Below, piece by piece: positions 1 through 7,480 of a stretch of 14,113 nt of DNA. The number at the start of each line of letters is the position of its first letter. Within the stretch, counting starts at the first letter, position 1. The position numbers were made by a program, and so were the translations under genes. The notes under the pieces were generated by a model. That model was not told where the DNA came from. It saw only the letters and a list, made by a program, of their open reading frames with translations, and searched no databases. This DNA is from JACMMS01 sp043772865 (lineage in GTDB: Bacteria; Pseudomonadota; Gammaproteobacteria; Burkholderiales; Methylophilaceae): positions 1-14,113 of the forward strand of contig JAYVFU010000089.1 of NCBI GenBank assembly GCA_043772865.1. Direction: 5' to 3'.

Positions 1-31
1 AAAATACGTAAGCAATAGCAACTCAAGCATG

Positions 32-60
32 TTAAATTAATCCTTAATAATTTTTATAAT
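32..60 (+). promoter_or_regulatory. Candidate sigma70 promoter of tldD
   Basis: A perfect TATAAT hexamer at 55-60 is preceded, with a 17-base spacer, by TTAAAT at 32-37, a weak match to TTGACA. Transcription would begin near 67, leaving a leader of about 12 bases before the tldD ATG at 80. No Shine-Dalgarno sequence is visible in that leader. In such AT-rich DNA a -10 match can arise by chance, so confidence is modest. Confidence 0.4.
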
Positions 61-79
61 TTAAAATACGACTCGACTT

Positions 80-1555
80 ATGAAATCTGACATATTACCT
101 TCAAGTTCTAGCCCCACTGCTGATTCACACTTTAGCACTGCAACAGATACGCTATTAAAGCCATCGGGGCTAGATGTAGCGGCACTGCAAGGGGTGCTAG
201 GCAGTATCATGTCGCACAAAGTAGATTATGCAGATTTGTATTTTCAATATAGTCGCTCAGAAAGCTGGGGTTTGGAAGAGGGTCAGGTTAAATCTGGCAA
301 CTTTAGTATTGATCAAGGCGTTGGCGTGCGTGCAGTTTCAGGTGAAAAAACTGCTTTTGCTTATTCTGACGATATTAATCTACCAGCTTTACAACAAGCA
401 GCCCATGCAGCAAAAGCTATTGCCGCGATTGGCAATGAACAAACAGCTGGCGCAATTGAGCGAATCAACACTCCTCAACTATATTTACCACAAGACCCTA
501 TTGCCTCATTAAGCGCAGATGCTAAAGTTAAGCTGTTAGAACGTTTAGAGCAATTTGCGCGTAAGTTAGACCCCCGTGTTACACAAGTGATGGCATCTAT
601 TGCTGGTGAATATGAAGTAGTCATGGTTGCACGTCATGATGGCGTAATGGCCGCAGATGTACGCCCCTTAGTGCGTTGTTCAATTCAAGTCATTGCTGAG
701 CAAGAAGGACGCCGTGAGCAAGGCTCTGCTGGTGGTGGTGGACGTTTTGATTACAGCTATTTTAGTGATGAAGTTTTACAAGATTACGCACAAAAGGCTG
801 TTCATCAAGCCTTAACTAATCTTGATGCAAGTCCAGCACCGGCTGGCAGCATGACCGTAGTATTAGGTAATGGTTGGCCAGGCATTTTATTGCATGAAGC
901 GATTGGCCACGGCTTAGAAGGTGACTTTAACCGAAAAGGCAGCTCAGCTTTCAATAATATGATAGGTAAACAAGTCGCAAGTAAAGGCGTAACTGTCGTA
1001 GATGATGGCACAATAGCAAACCGCCGCGGTTCACTTAATGTAGATGACGAAGGTAACCCCACTCAACGCACAGTGCTGATTGAAGACGGAATTTTACGTG
1101 GTTATATTCAAGATAGCCTCAACAGCCGATTGATGGGGATGCCACTCACAGGTAATGCACGTAGAGAATCTTATGCACATATTCCTATGCCGCGCATGAC
1201 TAATACTTATATGTTAAATGGTGATATGGCGCCAGAAGAAATCATAAAGTCTGTTAAAAAAGGCTTATACGCTGCCAATTTTGGTGGCGGTCAGGTTGAT
1301 ATTACAAGCGGAAAGTTTGTGTTTTCAGCCGCAGAGGCTTGGATGATAGAGGATGGTAAACTTACATACCCAGTTAAAGGTGCAACATTGATAGGGAATG
1401 GGCCAGATGTGTTAACTCGTGTGTCTATGATAGGCAACGATATGGCATTAGATTCAGGGGTCGGTACCTGCGGCAAAGAAGGTCAAAGCGTACCTGTGGG
1501 CGTTGGGCAACCTACATTGCGTATAGATGGATTGACTGTAGGCGGCACTGCTTGA
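80..1555 (+). CDS. tldD: Metalloprotease TldD (zinc peptidase of the TldD/PmbA system)
   Basis: TldD is the catalytic half of the TldD-TldE(PmbA) heterodimer, a cytoplasmic zinc peptidase known from other bacteria to cleave unfolded peptides, trim microcin B17 precursor and help degrade the CcdA antitoxin. The 491-residue product matches the E. coli protein closely along its whole length. It carries the HExxxH zinc motif (H272, E273, H277, in HEAIGHGLEGD), the conserved cysteine ligand C464 in GTCGKEGQ near the C-terminus, and the family end LTVGGTA. The N-terminus is about 15 residues longer than in E. coli. No internal ATG would shorten it, and no clear ribosome binding site precedes the ATG, so the exact start is not certain. 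The partner pmbA is not in the window. The gene stands alone on its strand and converges on the eps cluster. Confidence 0.96.
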   Translation: MKSDILPSSSSPTADSHFSTATDTLLKPSGLDVAALQGVLGSIMSHKVDYADLYFQYSRSESWGLEEGQVKSGNFSIDQGVGVRAVSGEKTAFAYSDDINLPALQQAAHAAKAIAAIGNEQTAGAIERINTPQLYLPQDPIASLSADAKVKLLERLEQFARKLDPRVTQVMASIAGEYEVVMVARHDGVMAADVRPLVRCSIQVIAEQEGRREQGSAGGGGRFDYSYFSDEVLQDYAQKAVHQALTNLDASPAPAGSMTVVLGNGWPGILLHEAIGHGLEGDFNRKGSSAFNNMIGKQVASKGVTVVDDGTIANRRGSLNVDDEGNPTQRTVLIEDGILRGYIQDSLNSRLMGMPLTGNARRESYAHIPMPRMTNTYMLNGDMAPEEIIKSVKKGLYAANFGGGQVDITSGKFVFSAAEAWMIEDGKLTYPVKGATLIGNGPDVLTRVSMIGNDMALDSGVGTCGKEGQSVPVGVGQPTLRIDGLTVGGTA

Positions 1556-1564
1556 TTAAAATAA

Positions 1565-1608
1565 CTCATAAAAATATTTATATAACCTTAATGTAAAAAA
1601 ATTATGAG
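1565..1608. terminator. Weak inverted repeat between tldD and epsG; possible terminator
   Basis: CTCATAA at 1565-1571 and TTATGAG at 1602-1608 form a 7-bp inverted repeat around a 30-base AT-rich loop, in the 63-base gap where tldD and epsG end tail to tail. An A-tract lies just inside the right arm. It reads as a T-tract on the minus strand, but inside the hairpin rather than after it. This is the only dyad I found in the gap. The stem is short and the loop long, so it is a poor intrinsic terminator. Confidence 0.2.
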
Positions 1609-1618
1609 CTATAAAATA

Positions 1619-2455
1619 TCAATAATAATAAGCCTTTTGGTCAACTTCTGCTTTGTTCATCACAATCCCCAATAATTTTTCTTTTGGAATATGATGCAAA
1701 GTGTCTTCAATTTCAGTTTTACTAGACATTCCATTTGCTACAACTAATAGCACACAATCGACCATTGGCATCATCACCATGGCATCATCAGCATTTAATA
1801 CGGGTGGTAAGTCAAAAATAACAATTCTAGATTGATATTTAGACCCTAACTCATTAATCAACCCTCTCACTTTGGCCGATCCAATGAGCTCAGCAGGTTT
1901 CTTCATACTACGTAAAGTTGGTAAAACCACCAACTTTGAAATACCTGGATTAACGATAATGTTTTCAATGATTTCACTACCATCTAAATAGTCATTAAGT
2001 GATTTATCTACTTTTAAACCTAAGTAACTTGCAATTCTTGGGCGGCGAAAGTCAAAATCAACCAGCATTGCCGTTTTAGTAGGTTGTTTAGCAATACTAA
2101 TTGCTAAATTAATAGCAGTAAAAGTTTTTCCTGATGCTGGTGTGGGGGAAACAACAGCAATAGTGCGCCAGTTGTTTTCTTCCATAATACGTAAAACCTG
2201 TGTTCTTAATAGATCAAACACAACATTAGTTTGATCGTTTGAATTATAAGTAATCACCCTATTTTTTTCTAAGTGACTAGGGCTTAATGGAACAACTTTT
2301 GTGCTGTTATATTCAATTTGATTAATATCAAGCTGATTTACGTCCGTAATATCTGTGTTTTTTGTAGTAATAACTTGTGGTTTAACAACTGGTTTAAATT
2401 CAGTTTTATTATTTATTAACTTTGCTTTTGCAAGTGCTTCTTTAATTTTTTCCAT
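1619..2455 (-). CDS. epsG: Polysaccharide tyrosine autokinase (EpsG/CpsD-type BY-kinase)
   Basis: This cytoplasmic bacterial tyrosine kinase works with the membrane chain-length protein to control polysaccharide polymerisation and export; cycling phosphorylation of its C-terminal tyrosines is the known mechanism in the family. The 278 residues show a variable, charged N-terminal linker (1-75) and a P-loop kinase domain. That domain has Walker A around 103-111 (PTPASGKT, K110), Walker A' at 130-139 (LVDFDFRRP, D133 and D135) and Walker B at 210-215 (RIVIFD). The protein ends in a short tyrosine cluster, Y276-Y278. It is the last gene of the eps cluster. A strong AGAGG Shine-Dalgarno (2461-2465) lies 5 bases before the ATG and contains bases of the epsF stop codon, so translation is probably coupled. 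It could equally belong to the exosortase-locus tyrosine kinase subfamily; the fine assignment needs a profile search. Confidence 0.88.
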   Translation of the reverse strand: MEKIKEALAKAKLINNKTEFKPVVKPQVITTKNTDITDVNQLDINQIEYNSTKVVPLSPSHLEKNRVITYNSNDQTNVVFDLLRTQVLRIMEENNWRTIAVVSPTPASGKTFTAINLAISIAKQPTKTAMLVDFDFRRPRIASYLGLKVDKSLNDYLDGSEIIENIIVNPGISKLVVLPTLRSMKKPAELIGSAKVRGLINELGSKYQSRIVIFDLPPVLNADDAMVMMPMVDCVLLVVANGMSSKTEIEDTLHHIPKEKLLGIVMNKAEVDQKAYYY

Positions 2456-2463
2456 GTAAACCT

Positions 2464-4035
2464 CTAAGCAAATCTAAACATTATTTTATCAATCACTTGG
2501 TCCATTGGCATAATAAAAATATGAACAATCAATATTGCAAAAATAACAAAAACTAGGAAGCCAATTAAAGTATATTTAATTAATTTATAACGTCTTAATT
2601 TCTCGTTTTTATTTGAAACGTATGGAATAACAACCAATGGCTTTATCATAGTAATGCTGAATAATTCATCAGCACCACGTACCTTACTATGAAGCATTTC
2701 CAACAACATTGCAAAACCAAACGCTGCAGCTAATGCACCAGCAAAACCTGCTAAAACAACTTTTTTCCTATTAGGTTTAATCGGCTTTTCTGGATACAAA
2801 GGCGGCTCAAGCATAGTAAAACGTTCTGACTTATTTTCTTGCTCTAATTTTTGATTAATCTTTGCATTTTGCTGATTCGTTTTTAGCTGCTCATATTTGG
2901 CTTTTGCATTATCGTAATCCCGCATTAAATTAACTAAACCCAACTCAACTTGCGGACTCTGGACTAAGTGATTTTGTACTTGATTTGCTTTATTACGCAT
3001 AGCAGATTGTTGTTGTTGTATAGAATTTAACCTTGATCTTGCACTATCAATTTGTGCCTGAATACGTCCAGAAACCAAATCCGTGCTGACACTACTTGCA
3101 GCATCTGATGCATTACTAGTTGAAGACGCTTGAAGTGCCTCAACCCGTCTTTTTAATGCTTTAACAGTTGGATGTGACTCTTTATAAGTGATTAAGGCGG
3201 CATTTAAATCCGCTTTAGCTTGATCTAAATCTGAAATGTTTGGGTTTGAGCCTGATGACCTGTTTTGATATAAAGTTTTTGCATTTGCAAGTTCAACTTC
3301 TAGAAATTTAATTTGATCTTGCGTATCTCTATAATCACGATCAAGTAAGCCTACTTCCATTTGTGAGCGCTCTAACATGCTCATTTGAGCTGCAGCTTCC
3401 TCAGGTAAAGCGCCTGAATGTTCTTGTTTGTAAGCAGCCACTTTTTTTTCAATGGTTTCTAGCTCAGATTTTAGTCGATCTGATTCCTCAGTTAAAAAAG
3501 CGGTTGTTTCTAATGCACGCTCTGTTCTAGTTTTTACGTTTTCATTTAAAAACAAAGTAACTAGTTCATTAGCCACTTTTTGCGCCAAGTCAGGTTTGTA
3601 ATAATCAAAAGAAACTTTAAATGAAATTGTAGTTGGCCGGCTATAGTAATTATTATTAGTTGCTTCAGCCAAAACCACATTGATATCAGAACGCATATCA
3701 TCAATTAAGCTAGAAATCGTCTCGTTTTCCTGCTTTTTATCATACAAATTGTATTTTTTTATGATGTTGTATAAGTTATCGCGGGTCATTACACTTTGCT
3801 TGATCACTGCGATTCGTTCTTCGGCATAATCTGTCGAGTTGGATTTTACAATTTCAGTTGAAATTTGTTGAGCTTCTACTAAGATTGTACCTGTTGACTC
3901 ATAAATAGGCGGAAGAATAGTTGCAATGACTATCACAATTGAAAGTATTGATGTGAATATTACCGCTATGTATATCCATCTACGTTTAAAAATAGAAATA
4001 TAATCGTTAATGGTTAGTTCGTATTCAGCAGCCAT
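2464..4035 (-). CDS. epsF: Polysaccharide chain-length determinant (EpsF, Wzz/GumC type)
   Basis: An inner-membrane polysaccharide co-polymerase that sets chain length and connects the kinase EpsG to export. The 523 residues comprise a short cytoplasmic N-terminus with a Wzz domain, a first membrane helix (about 20-43), and a long periplasmic region rich in predicted coiled coil (about 175-400). The Wzz signature follows (PPLYPEKPIKPNRKK, 411-425), then a second helix (about 426-447). Unlike two-helix Wzz proteins, a third hydrophobic segment follows at about 486-508. This would leave a basic loop (448-485) in the cytoplasm and the last residues in the periplasm. The coding region starts 8 bases after the stop of the upstream barrel gene. 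An AGAG ribosome binding site shares bases with that TAG stop, indicating operon transcription and coupled translation. The family is clear; the choice between EpsF and the exosortase-A-type chain-length subfamily is not. Confidence 0.88.
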   Translation of the reverse strand: MAAEYELTINDYISIFKRRWIYIAVIFTSILSIVIVIATILPPIYESTGTILVEAQQISTEIVKSNSTDYAEERIAVIKQSVMTRDNLYNIIKKYNLYDKKQENETISSLIDDMRSDINVVLAEATNNNYYSRPTTISFKVSFDYYKPDLAQKVANELVTLFLNENVKTRTERALETTAFLTEESDRLKSELETIEKKVAAYKQEHSGALPEEAAAQMSMLERSQMEVGLLDRDYRDTQDQIKFLEVELANAKTLYQNRSSGSNPNISDLDQAKADLNAALITYKESHPTVKALKRRVEALQASSTSNASDAASSVSTDLVSGRIQAQIDSARSRLNSIQQQQSAMRNKANQVQNHLVQSPQVELGLVNLMRDYDNAKAKYEQLKTNQQNAKINQKLEQENKSERFTMLEPPLYPEKPIKPNRKKVVLAGFAGALAAAFGFAMLLEMLHSKVRGADELFSITMIKPLVVIPYVSNKNEKLRRYKLIKYTLIGFLVFVIFAILIVHIFIMPMDQVIDKIMFRFA

Positions 4036-4043
4036 GTTTTACT

Positions 4044-5234
4044 CTAAAAATTGGGTGTTTGGTAGGTGAGAGACAAGCCTAATACATTTCCATGAGCGGA
4101 ACTAGCATTAGATTCATAGTCTTTATCAGTAACTATGACGCGCATATTCCACTGTGGAGATAGCGTTCTAGAATAAAAAGCATCAATTTGGCGCACTTTA
4201 TTAGATGTAATAGCGTCACTTTTCAAGAAATTAATGGTGCTTCCAACTGCACTAAGATCACTTAAATCATAAGTGTAATTTAGCACTAAGCTATCTGTTT
4301 TTTGCAAGTCCGTAAGACCCGTAGGATTAACGCTTCTTTGTAATGTGGCACTTAAAGATGAGTATTCACTTTTATAATGACTTCCGAATAAACCAATCCA
4401 ACCATTGCCAGCAGTAGATGAATGATTCAAACCCACATTAACGTTTACATCTAATCGCTCACTCATCAATATGGTTGATCCGATTGAGTAATTAGTTGAA
4501 GAAATAGGTTTAGGATTTATCTGCGTTTTATAATCACTGATGGCTGCTTGTATATACGGTGAAAAATATTCAGAATAGGCATAGCTTAAATTGCCATTGA
4601 TTTGTTTGGATGTATAACTACTGAGACCTGCAGCAGTAAAAACTGCATCACTATAACTTGCATTAACTTTACTAATCAAACGATCTGTAATAGTTCGTCC
4701 CCAACCTGCAGATATGTTTTTATTAAGAACGCTACCGTCTTGTTGAATAAATCCGGACTCAGTTAACTCGGAAAATCGAGTACTGTACTTTGAATAGCCT
4801 AAATCAACATTATATTGATTCTTTTCAGCAACATACAACCATGCAAGATTGACTCTAGGATCTTTTCTATCTGCACTTACTTGAGTATTTGTAGATCTTT
4901 GTACATTTAATGATGCATCAAAATTGATTCTCTGATTTTCGTCGACTTTAGCGAATGAATATGTCGGTGCTAAAGTAAATCTAAATAGGGACTGTTTATT
5001 TTTTTCAGTCATTATAGGATTGCTGTCGTACTCGGTTACTGACGACAACAGCAAATTTTGCTCAATATCGTAAGCATGTGCAGGATTAGCAAATATTAAT
5101 GACACAGTTAAAACATTTAAAATTAAATACAGCGTTTTTATAATCAAATTTAAAGTTTTATTTTTACTAGGCGGATTTATTAATAAATATTTGGATTTTT
5201 TATATTGGAAATTATAATTAGTGAAAGAACTCAT
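4044..5234 (-). CDS. epsL: EpsL-like outer-membrane beta-barrel protein of the eps locus
   Basis: The product is a 396-residue secreted protein built of short alternating, aromatic-rich strands and ends in phenylalanine after GLSLTYQT, the typical C-terminal signal of BAM-inserted outer-membrane barrels. A hydrophobic stretch (about 30-48) ends in NPAHA, giving a signal-peptidase I site after A54. Its position between the export protein and the chain-length protein matches EpsL of the Methylobacillus eps operon, a family of unknown biochemical role assumed to act in exopolysaccharide export. The ATG used here gives an unusually long N-region before the signal peptide and has no clear ribosome binding site. 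A TTG at codon 30 would give a compact signal sequence but also lacks one, so the start is uncertain. An 82-base gap separates it from epsE. The barrel assignment is strong, the EpsL name moderately so. Confidence 0.75.
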   Translation of the reverse strand: MSSFTNYNFQYKKSKYLLINPPSKNKTLNLIIKTLYLILNVLTVSLIFANPAHAYDIEQNLLLSSVTEYDSNPIMTEKNKQSLFRFTLAPTYSFAKVDENQRINFDASLNVQRSTNTQVSADRKDPRVNLAWLYVAEKNQYNVDLGYSKYSTRFSELTESGFIQQDGSVLNKNISAGWGRTITDRLISKVNASYSDAVFTAAGLSSYTSKQINGNLSYAYSEYFSPYIQAAISDYKTQINPKPISSTNYSIGSTILMSERLDVNVNVGLNHSSTAGNGWIGLFGSHYKSEYSSLSATLQRSVNPTGLTDLQKTDSLVLNYTYDLSDLSAVGSTINFLKSDAITSNKVRQIDAFYSRTLSPQWNMRVIVTDKDYESNASSAHGNVLGLSLTYQTPNF

Positions 5235-5316
5235 ATCAATATCGATTATTCACCAAAGTATTTTTGAACGAAAATAGTTAAACCTTGAACTAAAATTTAA
5301 TTCTGGTTAGATAGCC

Positions 5317-5868
5317 CTAAGGTACCAATATTGTGTCATTAGGCATTAAAGTAACATTTGTATCGAGATTCTTACCTTTTAAAAGTTGACCATAGTCAAT
5401 GTTTAGAATAATTTTTTTATCAGCAACTTCACGTATGATTTTTATATCATCTTCATCCGCAAACTTATCCACACCACCAGCTAAACTTAATGCCTGCAAC
5501 ACCGTTACAGGTGTACCCAAAGAAATAGGGCCTGGTTTTAAAACTTTACCAACAACATATGCGTGATATCCATCGGGTGCCATCACAACTAAACTCACGT
5601 TAGGTTCTGGCAGATAAGTTTTTAATTTTTCTTCTATTTTTTTAGCAGCATCGGTGGTTGTGGTATTTGCAACAACAGTTCTCCCAGCTAGAGGAAAAGT
5701 AATACTGCCATCTGGCAATACTTTTACTTCTTTTTGTAAAGTAGTTTCGCCCCAAACTGAAATTTGTACTACATCACCTTCACGTAATAAATATTCATCT
5801 TGAGCATAACTTGAAGTTACAAAAACAACACTCATTAAACAACACATTAAAGTGATAATTTTTTTCAT
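5317..5868 (-). CDS. epsE: Polysaccharide export protein EpsE (Wza-like, SLBB domain)
   Basis: A periplasmic/outer-membrane polysaccharide export component related to Wza. The 183 residues begin with a signal peptide (KK at 2-3, hydrophobic 5-18) and a likely cleavage after A22 (SSYA). A polysaccharide export domain follows (about 26-97; YLLREGDVVQISVWGE, then LPDGSITFPLAG). A soluble-ligand-binding SLBB domain comes next (about 100-180; VVGKVLKPGPISLG, then LQALSLAGGV). It is about half the length of E. coli Wza and lacks the C-terminal amphipathic helix that forms Wza's outer-membrane pore, so it probably needs another outer-membrane protein; the barrel gene immediately downstream is the obvious candidate. 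A purine-rich GAAAGAGAA stretch precedes the ATG. A 184-base gap separates it from epsB, so it may have its own promoter. Cysteines 9 and 10 lie inside the hydrophobic core and do not make a lipobox. Confidence 0.9.
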   Translation of the reverse strand: MKKIITLMCCLMSVVFVTSSYAQDEYLLREGDVVQISVWGETTLQKEVKVLPDGSITFPLAGRTVVANTTTTDAAKKIEEKLKTYLPEPNVSLVVMAPDGYHAYVVGKVLKPGPISLGTPVTVLQALSLAGGVDKFADEDDIKIIREVADKKIILNIDYGQLLKGKNLDTNVTLMPNDTILVP

Positions 5869-5952
5869 CTTAAATTCTCTTTCGCTAAATATATTTACAA
5901 GAATGTATCATAAAAATACGGGAATAGAATTTGTTTTTTTACTGTCTTAATT

Positions 5953-5975
5953 ATTTCATAAAAAAAATATGAAAT
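5953..5975. repeat. AT-rich inverted repeat in the epsB-epsE gap
   Basis: ATTTCATA (5953-5960) and TATGAAAT (5968-5975) form a perfect 8-bp stem around a loop of seven A residues (T on the transcribed minus strand). It lies in the 184-base non-coding gap between epsB and epsE. The stem has only two GC pairs, so it is a weak hairpin. It could be a protein-binding dyad or an mRNA processing site, or it may be chance in AT-rich DNA. Confidence 0.35.
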
Positions 5976-6052
5976 CTTTCAATCTATTAAAGACCATCAA
6001 TGATGTTTTACATTGGATAATGTTAATACAATTTACCTTGTCACTGAACAAG

Positions 6053-7480
6053 CTAGTAAGCATTTTTACCCGTAAATGCAAGGCTAGTTCGAATTAATAT
6101 CGATAAATCCAGCCATAAAGACCAATTATTTATGTATTCAATATCTGACTCTACACGCTTGGCCATATCATCAATGTTAGCGGTTTCTCCTCGGTAACCC
6201 CTTACTTGTGCTAAGCCTGTAATACCAGGTTTAATATTGTGCCGTGCATAATAAGCATTAATACGTGAAGCATACTCAACGTCATGTTGTAAGGCATGCG
6301 GCCTAGGGCCTACCAAAGACATATCGCCTACCAACACATTAAATATTTGTGGAAGTTCATCTAAGCTTGTTTTTCGAATAAATTTTCCCACTTTCGTAAT
6401 TCTAGGGTCATCTTTGCTTGCTTGCATCAACCCGCTATTATTTGTTTTCGGCTGATTAACAAGCATGCTTCTAAATTTCCAGATACTGAAGTTTTTGCCG
6501 TTCCAACCAGCTCGGTGCTGCCTAAAAAATACAGGACCTTTACTGTCTAGTTTAACTGCAACAGCTATTGCTATTAAAATAGGGCTGATTAATATCAGAA
6601 TTAAAGTGGCTAAGACAAAATCTTCTATTGATTTAGCAAGTTTACTAAATCCAGTTAGAGGGGTTTCTGACAATGTAAGTACTGGGATTCCAGCGATTTC
6701 GCGCACGCTGTGATTAATTAATCGTAATGAAAAAATATCAGGCACCCAATGAATTGAGACATGCTTATCTAGTAATTCAAAATAAATGTTCTCCAATACT
6801 TTAGATTGCTGAAGTGGAGTAATAATATAAACAACATTAATACCACTACTTGTAATGATTGATGATAAGTCTTTAATATTTCCTAGATTTTTTGCTTTAG
6901 GTGTCTCTAATACTTGCTCAGTAGAAAGAAGAGATTCATCTTCAAGTGGAATATAGCCTTCTATAGTTTGACCTAACCATGGGTTATTAGAAACCTTGTG
7001 AACTAAATAGTCGGCTAATCGGCCTTGACCAATAATCATTGCTTTTTCATTTTGATGCACATGATCTCTAAGTATCATAGTGAAAAAGCGAAATACATAA
7101 TGCAATAATGCTTGTACGATAAATCCAAATATAAATAAATTTACGATTAAAGCTTGTGGGTAATCAATACTGTAGTGGCTAAAAAAGCCGATTAAACATA
7201 AAATTATAAAGCTAATAGTCCAGGCTTTTAGAAGCTTAACCATTTTCTCTAAATAACCAGAACTCGTTCTGTAAATAGCGAAATGGTCATACATAATAGA
7301 CACAATACCCATTAGCACTAATAGCATAATGACGTACTGATTTGTGAACTCACCTACATAATTCTTAACCAAAATCCAAGCAACTGTTGCAATTGCAACA
7401 CCATCCAAAAAAGTTTGAATGCTAGTCGAAATTCTGCCACGTCTTTGGAGAAGTGACTTAGAGTTAAACTTAATTTGCAA
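6053..7480 (-). CDS. epsB: Undecaprenyl-phosphate sugar phosphotransferase EpsB
   Basis: This membrane enzyme starts polysaccharide assembly by transferring a hexose-1-phosphate (glucose-1-phosphate in the named family) from a UDP-sugar to undecaprenyl phosphate. The 475-residue protein has four N-terminal membrane helices (about 24-38, 49-70, 85-105, 110-134). A nucleotide-binding-like CoA_binding_3 region follows (about 145-250), then a hydrophobic hairpin (285-310). The C-terminal bacterial sugar transferase domain contains GPVFFRQHRAGWNGKNF, WKFRSM, the acidic pair D374-E375 in SLDELPQIFN, and GDMSLVGPRP (386-394). The start is a TTG at 7480, inside the last codons of epsA. An AAGG ribosome binding site (7488-7491) sits 7 bases upstream, and the next in-frame ATG would delete the first membrane helix. 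No other glycosyltransferase is present in the window, so the rest of the repeat unit is assembled by genes elsewhere. Confidence 0.93.
   Translation of the reverse strand: MQIKFNSKSLLQRRGRISTSIQTFLDGVAIATVAWILVKNYVGEFTNQYVIMLLVLMGIVSIMYDHFAIYRTSSGYLEKMVKLLKAWTISFIILCLIGFFSHYSIDYPQALIVNLFIFGFIVQALLHYVFRFFTMILRDHVHQNEKAMIIGQGRLADYLVHKVSNNPWLGQTIEGYIPLEDESLLSTEQVLETPKAKNLGNIKDLSSIITSSGINVVYIITPLQQSKVLENIYFELLDKHVSIHWVPDIFSLRLINHSVREIAGIPVLTLSETPLTGFSKLAKSIEDFVLATLILILISPILIAIAVAVKLDSKGPVFFRQHRAGWNGKNFSIWKFRSMLVNQPKTNNSGLMQASKDDPRITKVGKFIRKTSLDELPQIFNVLVGDMSLVGPRPHALQHDVEYASRINAYYARHNIKPGITGLAQVRGYRGETANIDDMAKRVESDIEYINNWSLWLDLSILIRTSLAFTGKNAY

Noticed and set aside
21..47. Short sequences upstream of tldD (ACTCAAGCATGT, ATTAATCCTTAA) that recur near 12313-12355 upstream of trxB
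   Set aside because: The matches are about 12 bases in AT-rich DNA and occur in different order; expected by chance across 14 kb.
5317..5868. EpsE as a lipoprotein because of cysteines 9 and 10
   Set aside because: The cysteines lie in the middle of the hydrophobic core with no small residues before them; the SSYA site at 22 fits signal peptidase I better.
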